Under the pieces are notes generated by a model. The model was not told where the DNA came from, searched no databases, and saw nothing but the letters and a program-made list of their open reading frames with translations. From Alkanindiges sp. (GTDB lineage Bacteria; Pseudomonadota; Gammaproteobacteria; Pseudomonadales; Moraxellaceae), in NCBI GenBank assembly GCA_030152125.1, contig JASLIR010000010.1, positions 1-5,853 on the forward strand: a DNA stretch of 5,853 nt. The letters run 5' to 3'. Every line of letters starts with the position of its first letter. Positions within the stretch are counted from its first letter, which is position 1. Below, in pieces: positions 1-5,852 of this stretch. Position numbers and translations under genes: made by a program.

Positions 1-1
1 A

Positions 2-1450
2 AATCTATTCAAAAACAATTTTTACATTCCTATTCTTAGAGGGCTGAGAGGTTTAGATTTGGAAAAAAATGAAAACAACACCCCTCTTTCAAAAAGAACC
101 TGTAAAGATTATTTTAAGAACAAAGAATATAACTTAGAATATGGATTAGTTAATAAAACCAAGACATCACCCGCTAGCTTATACCAATTAGAAAATAAAA
201 AATTACTTGTAACCGGTGAGAGTTTTTTTGAAGAACTTATGACTTGCCTTTTAGGCGAACCTGAACAGCGCGACTTGATCCAAAACTATCAGGAAAGATT
301 AAGTAATTATTTCTTTGAAAATAAACTCATTACTTTAATTCCAAAATATAAAGAAGATGTTATTCACATCAAAATAGGAGATGATAAGCAACTTCCAATA
401 TATGAACTAGGAGATGGTCTTCAACAAGCAATTATTCTGACCTACGAAGCGTTTATCAAAAAAGATGAAATCCATGCTTTCTTTATCGAAGAACCCGAAC
501 TGCACATGCACCCTGGCATGCTACGTCAGTTAATGAACTTTTATTTAAATGAAACACCACATTACTACTTTTTTACCACCCACTCTAATCACCTGTTGGA
601 CATGGTAGATGAATCTAATGAAGTAATCATTCAAAAGTTTACTAAAAAGCCTGATGGCAAATTCCAGATTAACCGTTGTGATAAAGACCGGGACTTGCTG
701 GCAACCTTGGGTGTTAAGCCTTCTTCTATTTACTTAGCTAACTGTACCATATGGGTGGAAGGCATTACTGATAGGCTGTACATTGCCAAATACATGCAGA
801 AATACCTGGAAGAATTGGAAGCAAATGGTAGCGACTTATACACAAAATACCGCCGCTTTATGCCTAACTATCACTATGCCTTTGTTGAATACTCTGGGGG
901 AAATATTGCGCATTGGAGCTTTGACAATGTTGCTGCGGATCAGGAGGTAGACCGGGGCTTAACTGCCAAATGTATCGCCAGCGATATGCTGCTCATCGCC
1001 GATGGTGACAATAAAGGCAAAGCTGACCGGGTAAAAACGCTTGCCGAGGAGTTGGGCGATAAGAGCTTCCATATCTTTGAATGCAAGGAAATAGAAAACA
1101 CCCTACCCGCCAATATCATTATTGCCACAGCCAAAGATAAATTTTCCAGAATGAAAACTGATACCACTGATGGCTTTGATATTAGCGTGCTGGATACCAA
1201 TGTAACTCAGCCTGACTTTAACCATGTGACAGATGGAATCGGTAGAATTCTGGATGATGCTATCTGGCCCGCTGGTTCTGCTCGCACTAAAAGCTGTTTT
1301 GGCGAAAGCTCCGGCACCATTAAAGATAAACTGGGCTTTTGCCGTTTGGCCTTAAGCATGATGGAACGGGAAAGCTGGCAACTCACGGACTCAGCCAAAG
1401 CACTGTGTGAAAAGATATTCCAGCATATTGAGAGCTGTAATAAGACCTAA
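2..1450 (+). CDS. OLD-like AAA ATPase with C-terminal TOPRIM-type nuclease domain (5'-partial)
   Basis: Numbering counts the TTG codon at 59 as residue 1. The frame is open to the left edge, and the 19 codons before this TTG encode a FYIPILRGLRGL segment typical of OLD/AAA_15-type ATPases. So the true start and Walker A lie upstream, and TTG is probably not the start. Visible ATPase parts are a signature-like LGDGLQ (117-122), a Walker B/D-loop FFIEEPELHMHP (141-152) with the Glu pair E144/E145, and a switch-histidine motif THSNH (174-178). A TOPRIM-type half follows: WVEGITDRLY (232-241, candidate metal-binding E234), LLIADGD (311-317, D315 and D317), then CKEIENTLP (342-350). By family knowledge, such proteins use ATP binding to control a DNA or RNA nuclease, often in phage defence; activity here is inferred. 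G+C rises from about 34 % to 48 % near base 660. The stop overlaps the next start by one base. It is not a canonical GajA or AriB match by eye. Confidence 0.88.
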   Translation, partial: NLFKNNFYIPILRGLRGLDLEKNENNTPLSKRTCKDYFKNKEYNLEYGLVNKTKTSPASLYQLENKKLLVTGESFFEELMTCLLGEPEQRDLIQNYQERLSNYFFENKLITLIPKYKEDVIHIKIGDDKQLPIYELGDGLQQAIILTYEAFIKKDEIHAFFIEEPELHMHPGMLRQLMNFYLNETPHYYFFTTHSNHLLDMVDESNEVIIQKFTKKPDGKFQINRCDKDRDLLATLGVKPSSIYLANCTIWVEGITDRLYIAKYMQKYLEELEANGSDLYTKYRRFMPNYHYAFVEYSGGNIAHWSFDNVAADQEVDRGLTAKCIASDMLLIADGDNKGKADRVKTLAEELGDKSFHIFECKEIENTLPANIIIATAKDKFSRMKTDTTDGFDISVLDTNVTQPDFNHVTDGIGRILDDAIWPAGSARTKSCFGESSGTIKDKLGFCRLALSMMERESWQLTDSAKALCEKIFQHIESCNKT

Positions 1451-1884
1451 TGAAAGTACAAATTAACACGCCCATTTCCTTTACTCTGGATATTCTGGAG
1501 TTGGAAGAGGACTATCTGCCATCTTTTTTTGCCCGACTGCACATTAGAAAACTGTCACCTACACGAACAGCGAGCAATATTAGCCTCGAATATGCATGTG
1601 AAGACTGGTTTGAAGTTGCCGATTTTCTTGCTTTTATTGATCAGTTGACGTGTGATGACAGCACTGCCCGGCTTAACAGCATGGATGGCCGATTTAGCTT
1701 TGCCATCTCAACTTCATCCAGCATTACCGAGTTTTCCATTCAGCATCAAGACATCATGCGGGATGAGGAAATTAGCCTCAACATCAGCACGGGTAATATG
1801 GAAACACATCACTATCAGTTGCTAAAAACACAGCTCAGGGAGTTTGCGGAGATGTACTTATCTGGCTATCAATCTTCATCGTAA
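1450..1884 (+). CDS. Small protein of unknown function coupled to the ATPase-TOPRIM gene
   Basis: This is a 144-residue soluble protein that I do not recognise. It has no signal peptide or membrane segment. The pattern suggests an N-terminal beta region (residues 1-50), a short helix around WFEVADFLAFIDQL (53-66), more strands (80-117), and a closing helix (about 121-138, YQLLKTQLREFAEMYL). This layout vaguely recalls small immunity-type proteins such as the WapI family, but no diagnostic motif supports that. The ATG shares its A with the TAA of the ATPase gene (TAATG). No strong Shine-Dalgarno site precedes it, so translation probably depends on re-initiation after the ATPase, which implies a shared job and fixed stoichiometry. 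Plausible roles are a regulator, inhibitor or accessory subunit of the ATPase; these are inferences. The last 50 bases are also coding on the opposite strand. Confidence 0.78.
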   Translation: MKVQINTPISFTLDILELEEDYLPSFFARLHIRKLSPTRTASNISLEYACEDWFEVADFLAFIDQLTCDDSTARLNSMDGRFSFAISTSSSITEFSIQHQDIMRDEEISLNISTGNMETHHYQLLKTQLREFAEMYLSGYQSSS

Positions 1885-2380
1885 AATGAGGTAATTTAGA
1901 TTTCATTTCCTCAGCGATAATTGTATTTTCTGACTCACTATGCCTTTGCATTACTTCGTAGGCTTCAAGCGTACCAACCGACATAAGCAACGCACTAAAC
2001 CATTCAACCACTTCGGTATTATTTATATTGCCCAATGACACCCTTGAAAAACTGTAGCTTAAAACACCATCTATATGACGAACAGTTGCAGTATCTGGCA
2101 ATGCTAACAACTCCTGGAAAACCATATAATAAAAATCATGCCCCTCCATTGTCAGTAACCTATTTAAAGCCCTCACCTTCATAGAACTTGGTAAAGTTAA
2201 AGAAAAATGTAGAAGTATACCCATTAACTCCCGATCTTTTACCTTAATGGCCCGCTCCATTTCAATCTTAATAAACGATGGAGGACTCCCTATCACTTTA
2301 GCCGATTTTTTCCAAAACAAATCCGGTGTATCACGATATTTTACGCATCTTTCCCGCATATATTTTGGCATTCTATCCAT
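1835..2380 (-). CDS. HEAT-like helical protein, immunity-locus type, function unknown
   Basis: The 181-residue product is predicted all-helical and soluble. The segment from about residue 69 (VRALNRLLTMEGHDFYYMVF) through LPDTATVRHIDGVL (94-107) to SVGTLEAYEVMQRHSESENTII (134-155) follows the LN.LL..H, L.D..TV, GT.EA...L..S.N.II pattern. I associate that pattern with small HEAT-like proteins found in polymorphic-toxin and immunity loci; the match is by eye and loose. I chose the ATG at 2380 because AAGAG lies 7 bases upstream of it. An in-frame TTG at 2425 would add 15 residues but lacks a ribosome site. It is on the MFS gene's strand, 57 bases behind that gene's stop, so read-through transcription is possible. 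Its G+C (about 32-40 % in sampled lines) is well below the MFS gene's. It converges on and overlaps the small ATPase partner by 50 bases. Confidence 0.72.
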   Translation of the reverse strand: MDRMPKYMRERCVKYRDTPDLFWKKSAKVIGSPPSFIKIEMERAIKVKDRELMGILLHFSLTLPSSMKVRALNRLLTMEGHDFYYMVFQELLALPDTATVRHIDGVLSYSFSRVSLGNINNTEVVEWFSALLMSVGTLEAYEVMQRHSESENTIIAEEMKSKLPHFTMKIDSQISTSPQTP

Positions 2381-2437
2381 TTTAATCTCTTGAATTCTTT
2401 TAAAACCATTTATGCTTCTAAGCAACTTAAAATCGTA

Positions 2438-3655
2438 TCACACCAGCACCGCCCCACCTTTCCTCGTTAACACCAGCATCAAGCCCATTGCTACCACACA
2501 TATCACCATCAGCAGCACGTTGGAATACGCCCAGCCCAGATGCGATAACAACGGCGCTGGCAAAAATGCGCCCAGCGTGGCAAACAGGGCTACTGCCGTG
2601 TCATTCATCCCCTGTAGCTTAAAGCGGTTGGCACCACTGGCACTAGCCAGCAAGGCCGAACCACCGGTAAAGCTAAAGTTCCAGCCCAGCCCCAGTATAA
2701 TCAGCGACAAACTGGTGCCCAGCAAGGTCTGGCTGTAAATAGCCAAGCCACTGGCCGTAGCCATTAAGGCAAAACCCAGCAGAATATAACGCTGGATGCC
2801 AAAGCGCCCCATTAAGGCCGCAGCAAAAAAGGATGGAATAAACATGGCCAGTACATGCATTTGTATGGCGTGCGAGGCATCACTAAAGGAATGCTGGTGC
2901 TTTAGGGTCATGGAGGCCTGAATCATCATCAGCGCCATCACAAAATAACCGGTGCTACACGACAGCATGGCAATCAACACCGGGCTAGAGAGCTGTAATT
3001 TACTATTCTGCAAATCAGCATTCTGAGCAGGCTGAGGCTGCTCAGACTGACTAGCCTGCCCCTGTTCCATTTTTTGATTACTACGCTGCCATAGCCAGTT
3101 TACCAGCAGCACCAGCACACCCAGCGGCACATAAAAGCCATAACACAGCGCATAAGCCGGGTAGCCTGCCATCTGCTGCAAATGAATAGCTAAAACTGGT
3201 GCCACCAGCGCAGCCAGTACACCACCGGAAATCACCAGCGAACTGGCCTTGGCAATCAGCTCCTTGCTGTGCAGCTTGTCGGTAGCGGCAAAACGGTAAA
3301 AGTTGGCTGCCGCTAAAAACATGCCCAGCAAAAAGTGACTTATGCATAACAGCATAAAACTGTGCTGGGCAAGCGCCATATAGCCCAGTGCGCCGGACAG
3401 CATTAAAAACAGCGCCCCAGCCTGAAACACTACATAACGCCCAAAACGCTGCATGGCTAAGGAGAATACATAGGTACACAGCAGCATGGCTAAAAACTGC
3501 AAGCCATAAGGAATGGTTGCCAGGCTATCCGAAGGTGCCAGTTGCATGCCCACAATGGCAGCCACTGTTACTGCCAGCACCCCGCTAATTAAATTAAAGG
3601 CTTGCCCCAGTAACAGGTAATAGGTGGACGCAGGTAATTGTTGCTGGTGTTGCAT
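2438..3655 (-). CDS. MFS transporter, 12 membrane helices, substrate unknown
   Basis: This is an inner-membrane secondary transporter of the major facilitator superfamily. The 405 residues form two six-helix halves (about 12-190 and 224-397), joined by a polar Gln/Ser-rich cytoplasmic linker (about 191-222). Degenerate A-motif loops lie after helix 2 (AMQRFGRYVVF, 67-77) and in the second half (MGRFGIQRYILLGF, 282-295). The helix-10 region GLGWNFSFTGGSALL (322-336), followed by the NRFKLQGMND stretch (343-352), matches an MFS subgroup I know by its GWNF..GG..LL and Q..ND signature. Substrates of that subgroup are mostly uncharacterised; efflux of a small molecule is the default guess. The ATG at 3655 has an AAGAG-type ribosome site about 8 bases upstream. 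That site lies within a tandem 14-base direct repeat. The gene is divergent from the DUF3592-like gene. Confidence 0.92.
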   Translation of the reverse strand: MQHQQQLPASTYYLLLGQAFNLISGVLAVTVAAIVGMQLAPSDSLATIPYGLQFLAMLLCTYVFSLAMQRFGRYVVFQAGALFLMLSGALGYMALAQHSFMLLCISHFLLGMFLAAANFYRFAATDKLHSKELIAKASSLVISGGVLAALVAPVLAIHLQQMAGYPAYALCYGFYVPLGVLVLLVNWLWQRSNQKMEQGQASQSEQPQPAQNADLQNSKLQLSSPVLIAMLSCSTGYFVMALMMIQASMTLKHQHSFSDASHAIQMHVLAMFIPSFFAAALMGRFGIQRYILLGFALMATASGLAIYSQTLLGTSLSLIILGLGWNFSFTGGSALLASASGANRFKLQGMNDTAVALFATLGAFLPAPLLSHLGWAYSNVLLMVICVVAMGLMLVLTRKGGAVLV

Positions 3656-3685
3656 GACAGTTTCTCTTTTAGACAGTTGCTCTTT
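3656..3685 (-). repeat. Two tandem 14-base direct repeats at the MFS ribosome-binding site
   Basis: On the plus strand, GACAGTTTCTCTTT (3656-3669) and GACAGTTGCTCTTT (3672-3685) match at 12 of 14 positions and are separated by two bases, giving a 16-base period. A third partial copy, TTCTCTTT, lies at 3689-3696. In the MFS direction each unit reads AAAGAG.AACTGTC, so the unit nearest the gene contains the likely Shine-Dalgarno AAGAG and ends immediately before the ATG. The repeat could be a protein-binding site that controls translation or transcription of the transporter, or a chance slippage duplication. The sequence cannot decide between these. Confidence 0.6.
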
Positions 3686-3825
3686 GGCTTCTCTTTGGTG
3701 GCGGCTTTATAAATGGCCGTGCTAAACGTAGGCTTTTTTCCCTTTAAAATTGTATAAGCGATTAGAGCAGATAGCGTGTCATCTTTCAAAGACTTAAAAC
3801 AATAATCAGGCTATATTTAGGCAAG

Positions 3826-3853
3826 TTGCTCAGCATAAAACAACCGTTATAAA
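3826..3853 (+). promoter_or_regulatory. Weak candidate promoter for the DUF3592-like gene
   Basis: A TTGCTC hexamer (3826-3831) and TATAAA (3848-3853) are 16 bases apart. The second matches the sigma-70 -10 consensus at five of six positions, the first matches the -35 at only three. The pair lies 26 bases before the ATG at 3880, so the leader would be short but would still contain the strong ribosome site at 3866-3871. I saw no good opposite-strand promoter for the divergent MFS gene. A TATACA at 3756-3751 lacks a -35 partner. Confidence 0.3.
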
Positions 3854-3879
3854 TAACAGCATTCCGGGAGGAAAACTGC

Positions 3880-4668
3880 ATGGCCAGCGCCGCTAATACC
3901 CTGTTTGTCCTGTCCGCCGTGCCACTGGCAGCTGGCTCCTACTGGTTTACCAGCAACCTGCTGGCACGTTTGCGGCATACGCAGGACACCGGCAAGGTGC
4001 ATGCCATCTGTTTTTTCCTGCTGTTTTTTGCCATGTCCTCCATGTTTGTGGTGGGCAGTTTTTCCACCCTTAAACGCGCGTATGACCTGGCTACCAAGCC
4101 AACCTACGATGCGGTTATTACTGGCTATACCTCCGAATGGCACGAAAGCCAAAGCACCGACCCTAACAGTAACATAGGCAACAAACAGCTGATGTATACG
4201 GCCCAGCTCAGCTTTAAGGACAAGAACAATCAGCAGGTCAATATTGCCAACTCCGTACAGGCCAATAGCATTCCCGCCGTGGGCAACCATATTACGGTAG
4301 TGTATGAAGCCGGTGATGAAAAAGCGCAGGAAAAAAGCTTCCGTAGTGTGCTATTGATGATAGTCAGTGCTTTTTTACTGTCTTTACTGGGTTTTGCCCT
4401 GCTGGCCAGCGTGGCTTATGCGCGTAACCAGCCCATGCAACAGTTTATGCAGTTAAGTGCAACTGTGTTTGGCAAGCTGATTGTACCGGGTGCCGTACTG
4501 GTTATTGCTGGCATGTTATGGTATGTGCCGTTCCAGTATTTGATACTGGGTAACCCGCTGTGCATGGCCAAATGGGCTATGCTGGTATGCCTGTTCTTTG
4601 CCATGATGATGTTGCCATTAATCTATAACCTGATTGTTGGTCTGCTAGGGCGTAATAACTCTCCTTAA
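3880..4668 (+). CDS. DUF3592-like integral membrane protein
   Basis: The 262 residues carry about four or five membrane helices: about 7-28, 42-62, 155-178, 198-218 and 230-256. Between helices 2 and 3 is a polar beta-rich domain (about 72-154). Its stretch MYTAQLSFKDKNNQQV (105-120), followed by GNHITVVYEAGDEKAQ (135-150), matches the DUF3592 pattern: Y...F.D..G, then G..V.V.Y.P.....A. DUF3592 domains usually sit outside the cytoplasm between helices. Their biochemical role is unknown. The ATG at 3880 has a strong GGGAGG ribosome site at 3866-3871, which settles the start. The gene is divergent from the MFS transporter and 36 bases upstream of an acetyltransferase on the same strand, so those two may form an operon. 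No catalytic motif is visible. Confidence 0.85.
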   Translation: MASAANTLFVLSAVPLAAGSYWFTSNLLARLRHTQDTGKVHAICFFLLFFAMSSMFVVGSFSTLKRAYDLATKPTYDAVITGYTSEWHESQSTDPNSNIGNKQLMYTAQLSFKDKNNQQVNIANSVQANSIPAVGNHITVVYEAGDEKAQEKSFRSVLLMIVSAFLLSLLGFALLASVAYARNQPMQQFMQLSATVFGKLIVPGAVLVIAGMLWYVPFQYLILGNPLCMAKWAMLVCLFFAMMMLPLIYNLIVGLLGRNNSP

Positions 4669-4704
4669 AGCAGGCCCTGTTTAACGCTGAGTAGCAAAAT
4701 ACAC

Positions 4705-5250
4705 ATGTCTTTACTTATTCAGGAACTGGATAGCAGCTATCAGGGCAAACAGATCAGCTTCCCTTACCAGTCCAGCCATTATTATGACCTGCAACGCATA
4801 GAGGAAAATGGTGTGTTGCACTTTAAACTGCAAAAAAAGCAGTTTGAACAACCGCTGCACAAGCAGTTTGAAACCGAACTGCTGCAACAGTTTTTAAGCC
4901 GGCACCGGCTATTTGCTGCCCTGCTGGATGGGCAGATTATAGGCTACCTGGAAACCGCGCTGGAAGACTGGAATAACCGCCTGCGTATTTGCAACATCGT
5001 AGTAGATCCAGCCTGTCGACAGCAAGGCACCGGCTCCGGCCTGCTGCACTTTGCCAAGCAAATGGCCCGGCAGGATAAGCACCGCGCCATTGTGCTGGAA
5101 ACCCAGAGTAACAATGGCAATGCCATCAGTTTTTATCAGGCTAACGGCTTTAGCATTAGCGGGTTTGATACCGTTCACTACAGCAATCAGGATATTGCAA
5201 ACAGGGAGTTTCGAATAGAAATGGCGTTTCTGCTCACAGACTTTAGTTAA
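4705..5250 (+). CDS. GNAT N-acetyltransferase, streptothricin acetyltransferase-like
   Basis: A complete 181-residue cytoplasmic GNAT enzyme, expected to move an acetyl group from acetyl-CoA to an amine. The acetyl-CoA loop is VDPACRQQGTGSGLL (100-114), containing the R/Q-x-x-G-x-G element RQQGTG. Further on, LETQSNNGNAISFYQANGF (131-149) and ISGFDTVHYSN (151-161) are the ETQ.NN..A..FY...GF and I.G.DT..Y.N signatures of the streptothricin acetyltransferase group. That group acetylates the beta-lysine part of streptothricin; other members of the wider family act on unrelated amines, so the substrate here is unproven. The N-terminal 65 residues are less conserved and may shape the substrate site. 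No strong Shine-Dalgarno site precedes the ATG at 4705. Close linkage to the membrane protein upstream suggests co-transcription. Confidence 0.88.
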   Translation: MSLLIQELDSSYQGKQISFPYQSSHYYDLQRIEENGVLHFKLQKKQFEQPLHKQFETELLQQFLSRHRLFAALLDGQIIGYLETALEDWNNRLRICNIVVDPACRQQGTGSGLLHFAKQMARQDKHRAIVLETQSNNGNAISFYQANGFSISGFDTVHYSNQDIANREFRIEMAFLLTDFS

Positions 5251-5292
5251 ATATGACAATCTAATAAACAAAACTTAACAACAGTCTGACAA

Positions 5293-5322
5293 TTGAAGCA
5301 GGCCTGCAAAACACTTTACATT
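5293..5322 (+). promoter_or_regulatory. Weak candidate promoter for the lipoprotein gene
   Basis: TTGAAG (5293-5298) and TACATT (5317-5322) are 18 bases apart, each matching sigma-70 hexamers at four of six positions. A perfect 10-base palindrome, GCAGGCCTGC (5298-5307), overlaps the start of the spacer and could be an operator. If real, the transcript would carry a leader of about 150 bases containing the inverted repeat at 5332-5364. Other weak pairs exist closer to the gene, so this is one option only. Confidence 0.28.
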
Positions 5323-5331
5323 TAGCAAAAT

Positions 5332-5364
5332 TAGTCATCTTTTTAATTACATGGTAAATGACTA
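5332..5364. repeat. Bulged inverted repeat in the lipoprotein upstream region
   Basis: TAGTCAT (5332-5338) is mirrored exactly by ATGACTA (5358-5364). Inside, TTAC and GTAA flank a central ATG, so the right arm TAGTCATTTAC (read on the other strand) pairs with the left arm apart from an eight-base insertion. No T-tract follows, so it does not look like an intrinsic terminator for the acetyltransferase gene. A regulator site or leader RNA hairpin is possible. Confidence 0.4.
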
Positions 5365-5388
5365 TGGTATTGAATCATGTCGATGCGT

Positions 5389-5401
5389 TGTGAAAATCAC
5401 A
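5389..5401. promoter_or_regulatory. TGTGA-AAA-TCACA dyad, possible operator
   Basis: A perfect five-base inverted repeat with a three-base spacer lies 79 bases before the lipoprotein start. The half-sites equal those of CRP/FNR-family sites, but the CRP spacer is six bases (FNR has a different half-site and spacer), so it is not a normal CRP site. A different regulator or chance is equally possible. Confidence 0.28.
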
Positions 5402-5480
5402 TTCAAAGCTGAATAACGCCACTTTAACACCACGCATGTAAAGACAGTTTTTTTACCTTTGTTTTAGTGAGGAAGATGCC

Positions 5481-5852
5481 ATGTTAAACAACAAACTTTT
5501 AATTGCTGCCCTGTTAGCCGCTCCTTTGGCACTGGGTGCCTGTAGCAAGAAAACCGAAGACCACGCTGCAGCTGTAGCAGACTCTGCGGCGCAGGATGCC
5601 CAGGCTGCTGCCAATAACGCAGTAGAAGCCACCGCCACTGCTGCCGATGCAACTGCTGATGCCGCCAAGGCTGCTGGTGATGCGGCTGCCAGTGCGGTAG
5701 ACAATGCGGCAAACAAGGTAGGTGATGCTACTGCAAACGCTGCTGCTGGTGCTGCCAATGCCGCCGCTGATGCAGCCAATGCAACTGCTGCCGCTGCGGA
5801 TAAAGCAGCTGCCAAAGCAGATGAACACGCCAAGGAAGCAGCCAGCCACTAA
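5481..5852 (+). CDS. Alanine-rich outer-membrane-type lipoprotein
   Basis: The 123-residue product has a lipoprotein signal: positive N-region NNK (3-5), hydrophobic core (6-17), and lipobox LGAC (18-21), so the mature protein begins at Cys21. The next residue is Ser, not Asp, which in proteobacteria favours transport to the outer membrane by Lol. Of the 103 mature residues I count 51 alanines, spaced by Asp, Lys, Asn, Thr and Gly. That is a composition expected to give a long, weakly amphipathic helix or alanine coiled coil, as in Lpp-type or LEA-like proteins. No aromatic residue occurs in the mature part, and no catalytic motif is visible. A strong TGAGGAAG ribosome site (5468-5475) fixes the ATG. 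It is preceded by 230 non-coding bases with inverted repeats, suggesting its own promoter. Role unknown: a structural or stress-related envelope protein is a guess. Confidence 0.85.
   Translation: MLNNKLLIAALLAAPLALGACSKKTEDHAAAVADSAAQDAQAAANNAVEATATAADATADAAKAAGDAAASAVDNAANKVGDATANAAAGAANAAADAANATAAAADKAAAKADEHAKEAASH
5565..5843 (+). repeat. Low-complexity alanine-codon (GCN) tract
   Basis: The DNA for residues 29-121 of the lipoprotein is dominated by GCT, GCC, GCA and GCG codons in irregular short runs. This makes it open on the opposite strand and in other frames, so the long antisense ORFs here are shadows. Mixed codon use argues against a recent single-codon expansion, though short slippage events could still change the length. 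Confidence 0.6.

Noticed and set aside
940..1398. Two antisense frames (86 and 63 codons) within the ATPase gene
   Set aside because: They lie entirely opposite conserved TOPRIM-region coding sequence and have no motif of their own.
1..2380. Canonical Gabija, PARIS or retron-associated system
   Set aside because: No helicase, separate DUF4435 nuclease, reverse transcriptase or retron RNA is visible, though the region left of the window cannot be assessed.
2412..2738. A 108-codon plus-strand frame opposite the MFS 3' end
   Set aside because: It is a shadow of the transporter gene; the translation has no domain and the MFS helices are clear.
3589..3789. A 66-codon minus-strand frame upstream of and overlapping the MFS start
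   Set aside because: It overlaps the well-supported MFS start by 67 bases in another frame, has no recognisable domain, and its middle reads through the repeat region at the MFS ribosome site.
4666..4688. Possible hairpin AAAGCAG-GCC-CTGTTT between the DUF3592-like and acetyltransferase genes
   Set aside because: The stem is only six pairs with a G-U pair and no following T-run, so it is not supportable as a terminator.
5453..5833. Long antisense frames (126 and 111 codons) opposite the lipoprotein
   Set aside because: They are by-products of the GCN-rich tract. The plus-strand gene has a lipobox and a strong ribosome site, and these have neither.
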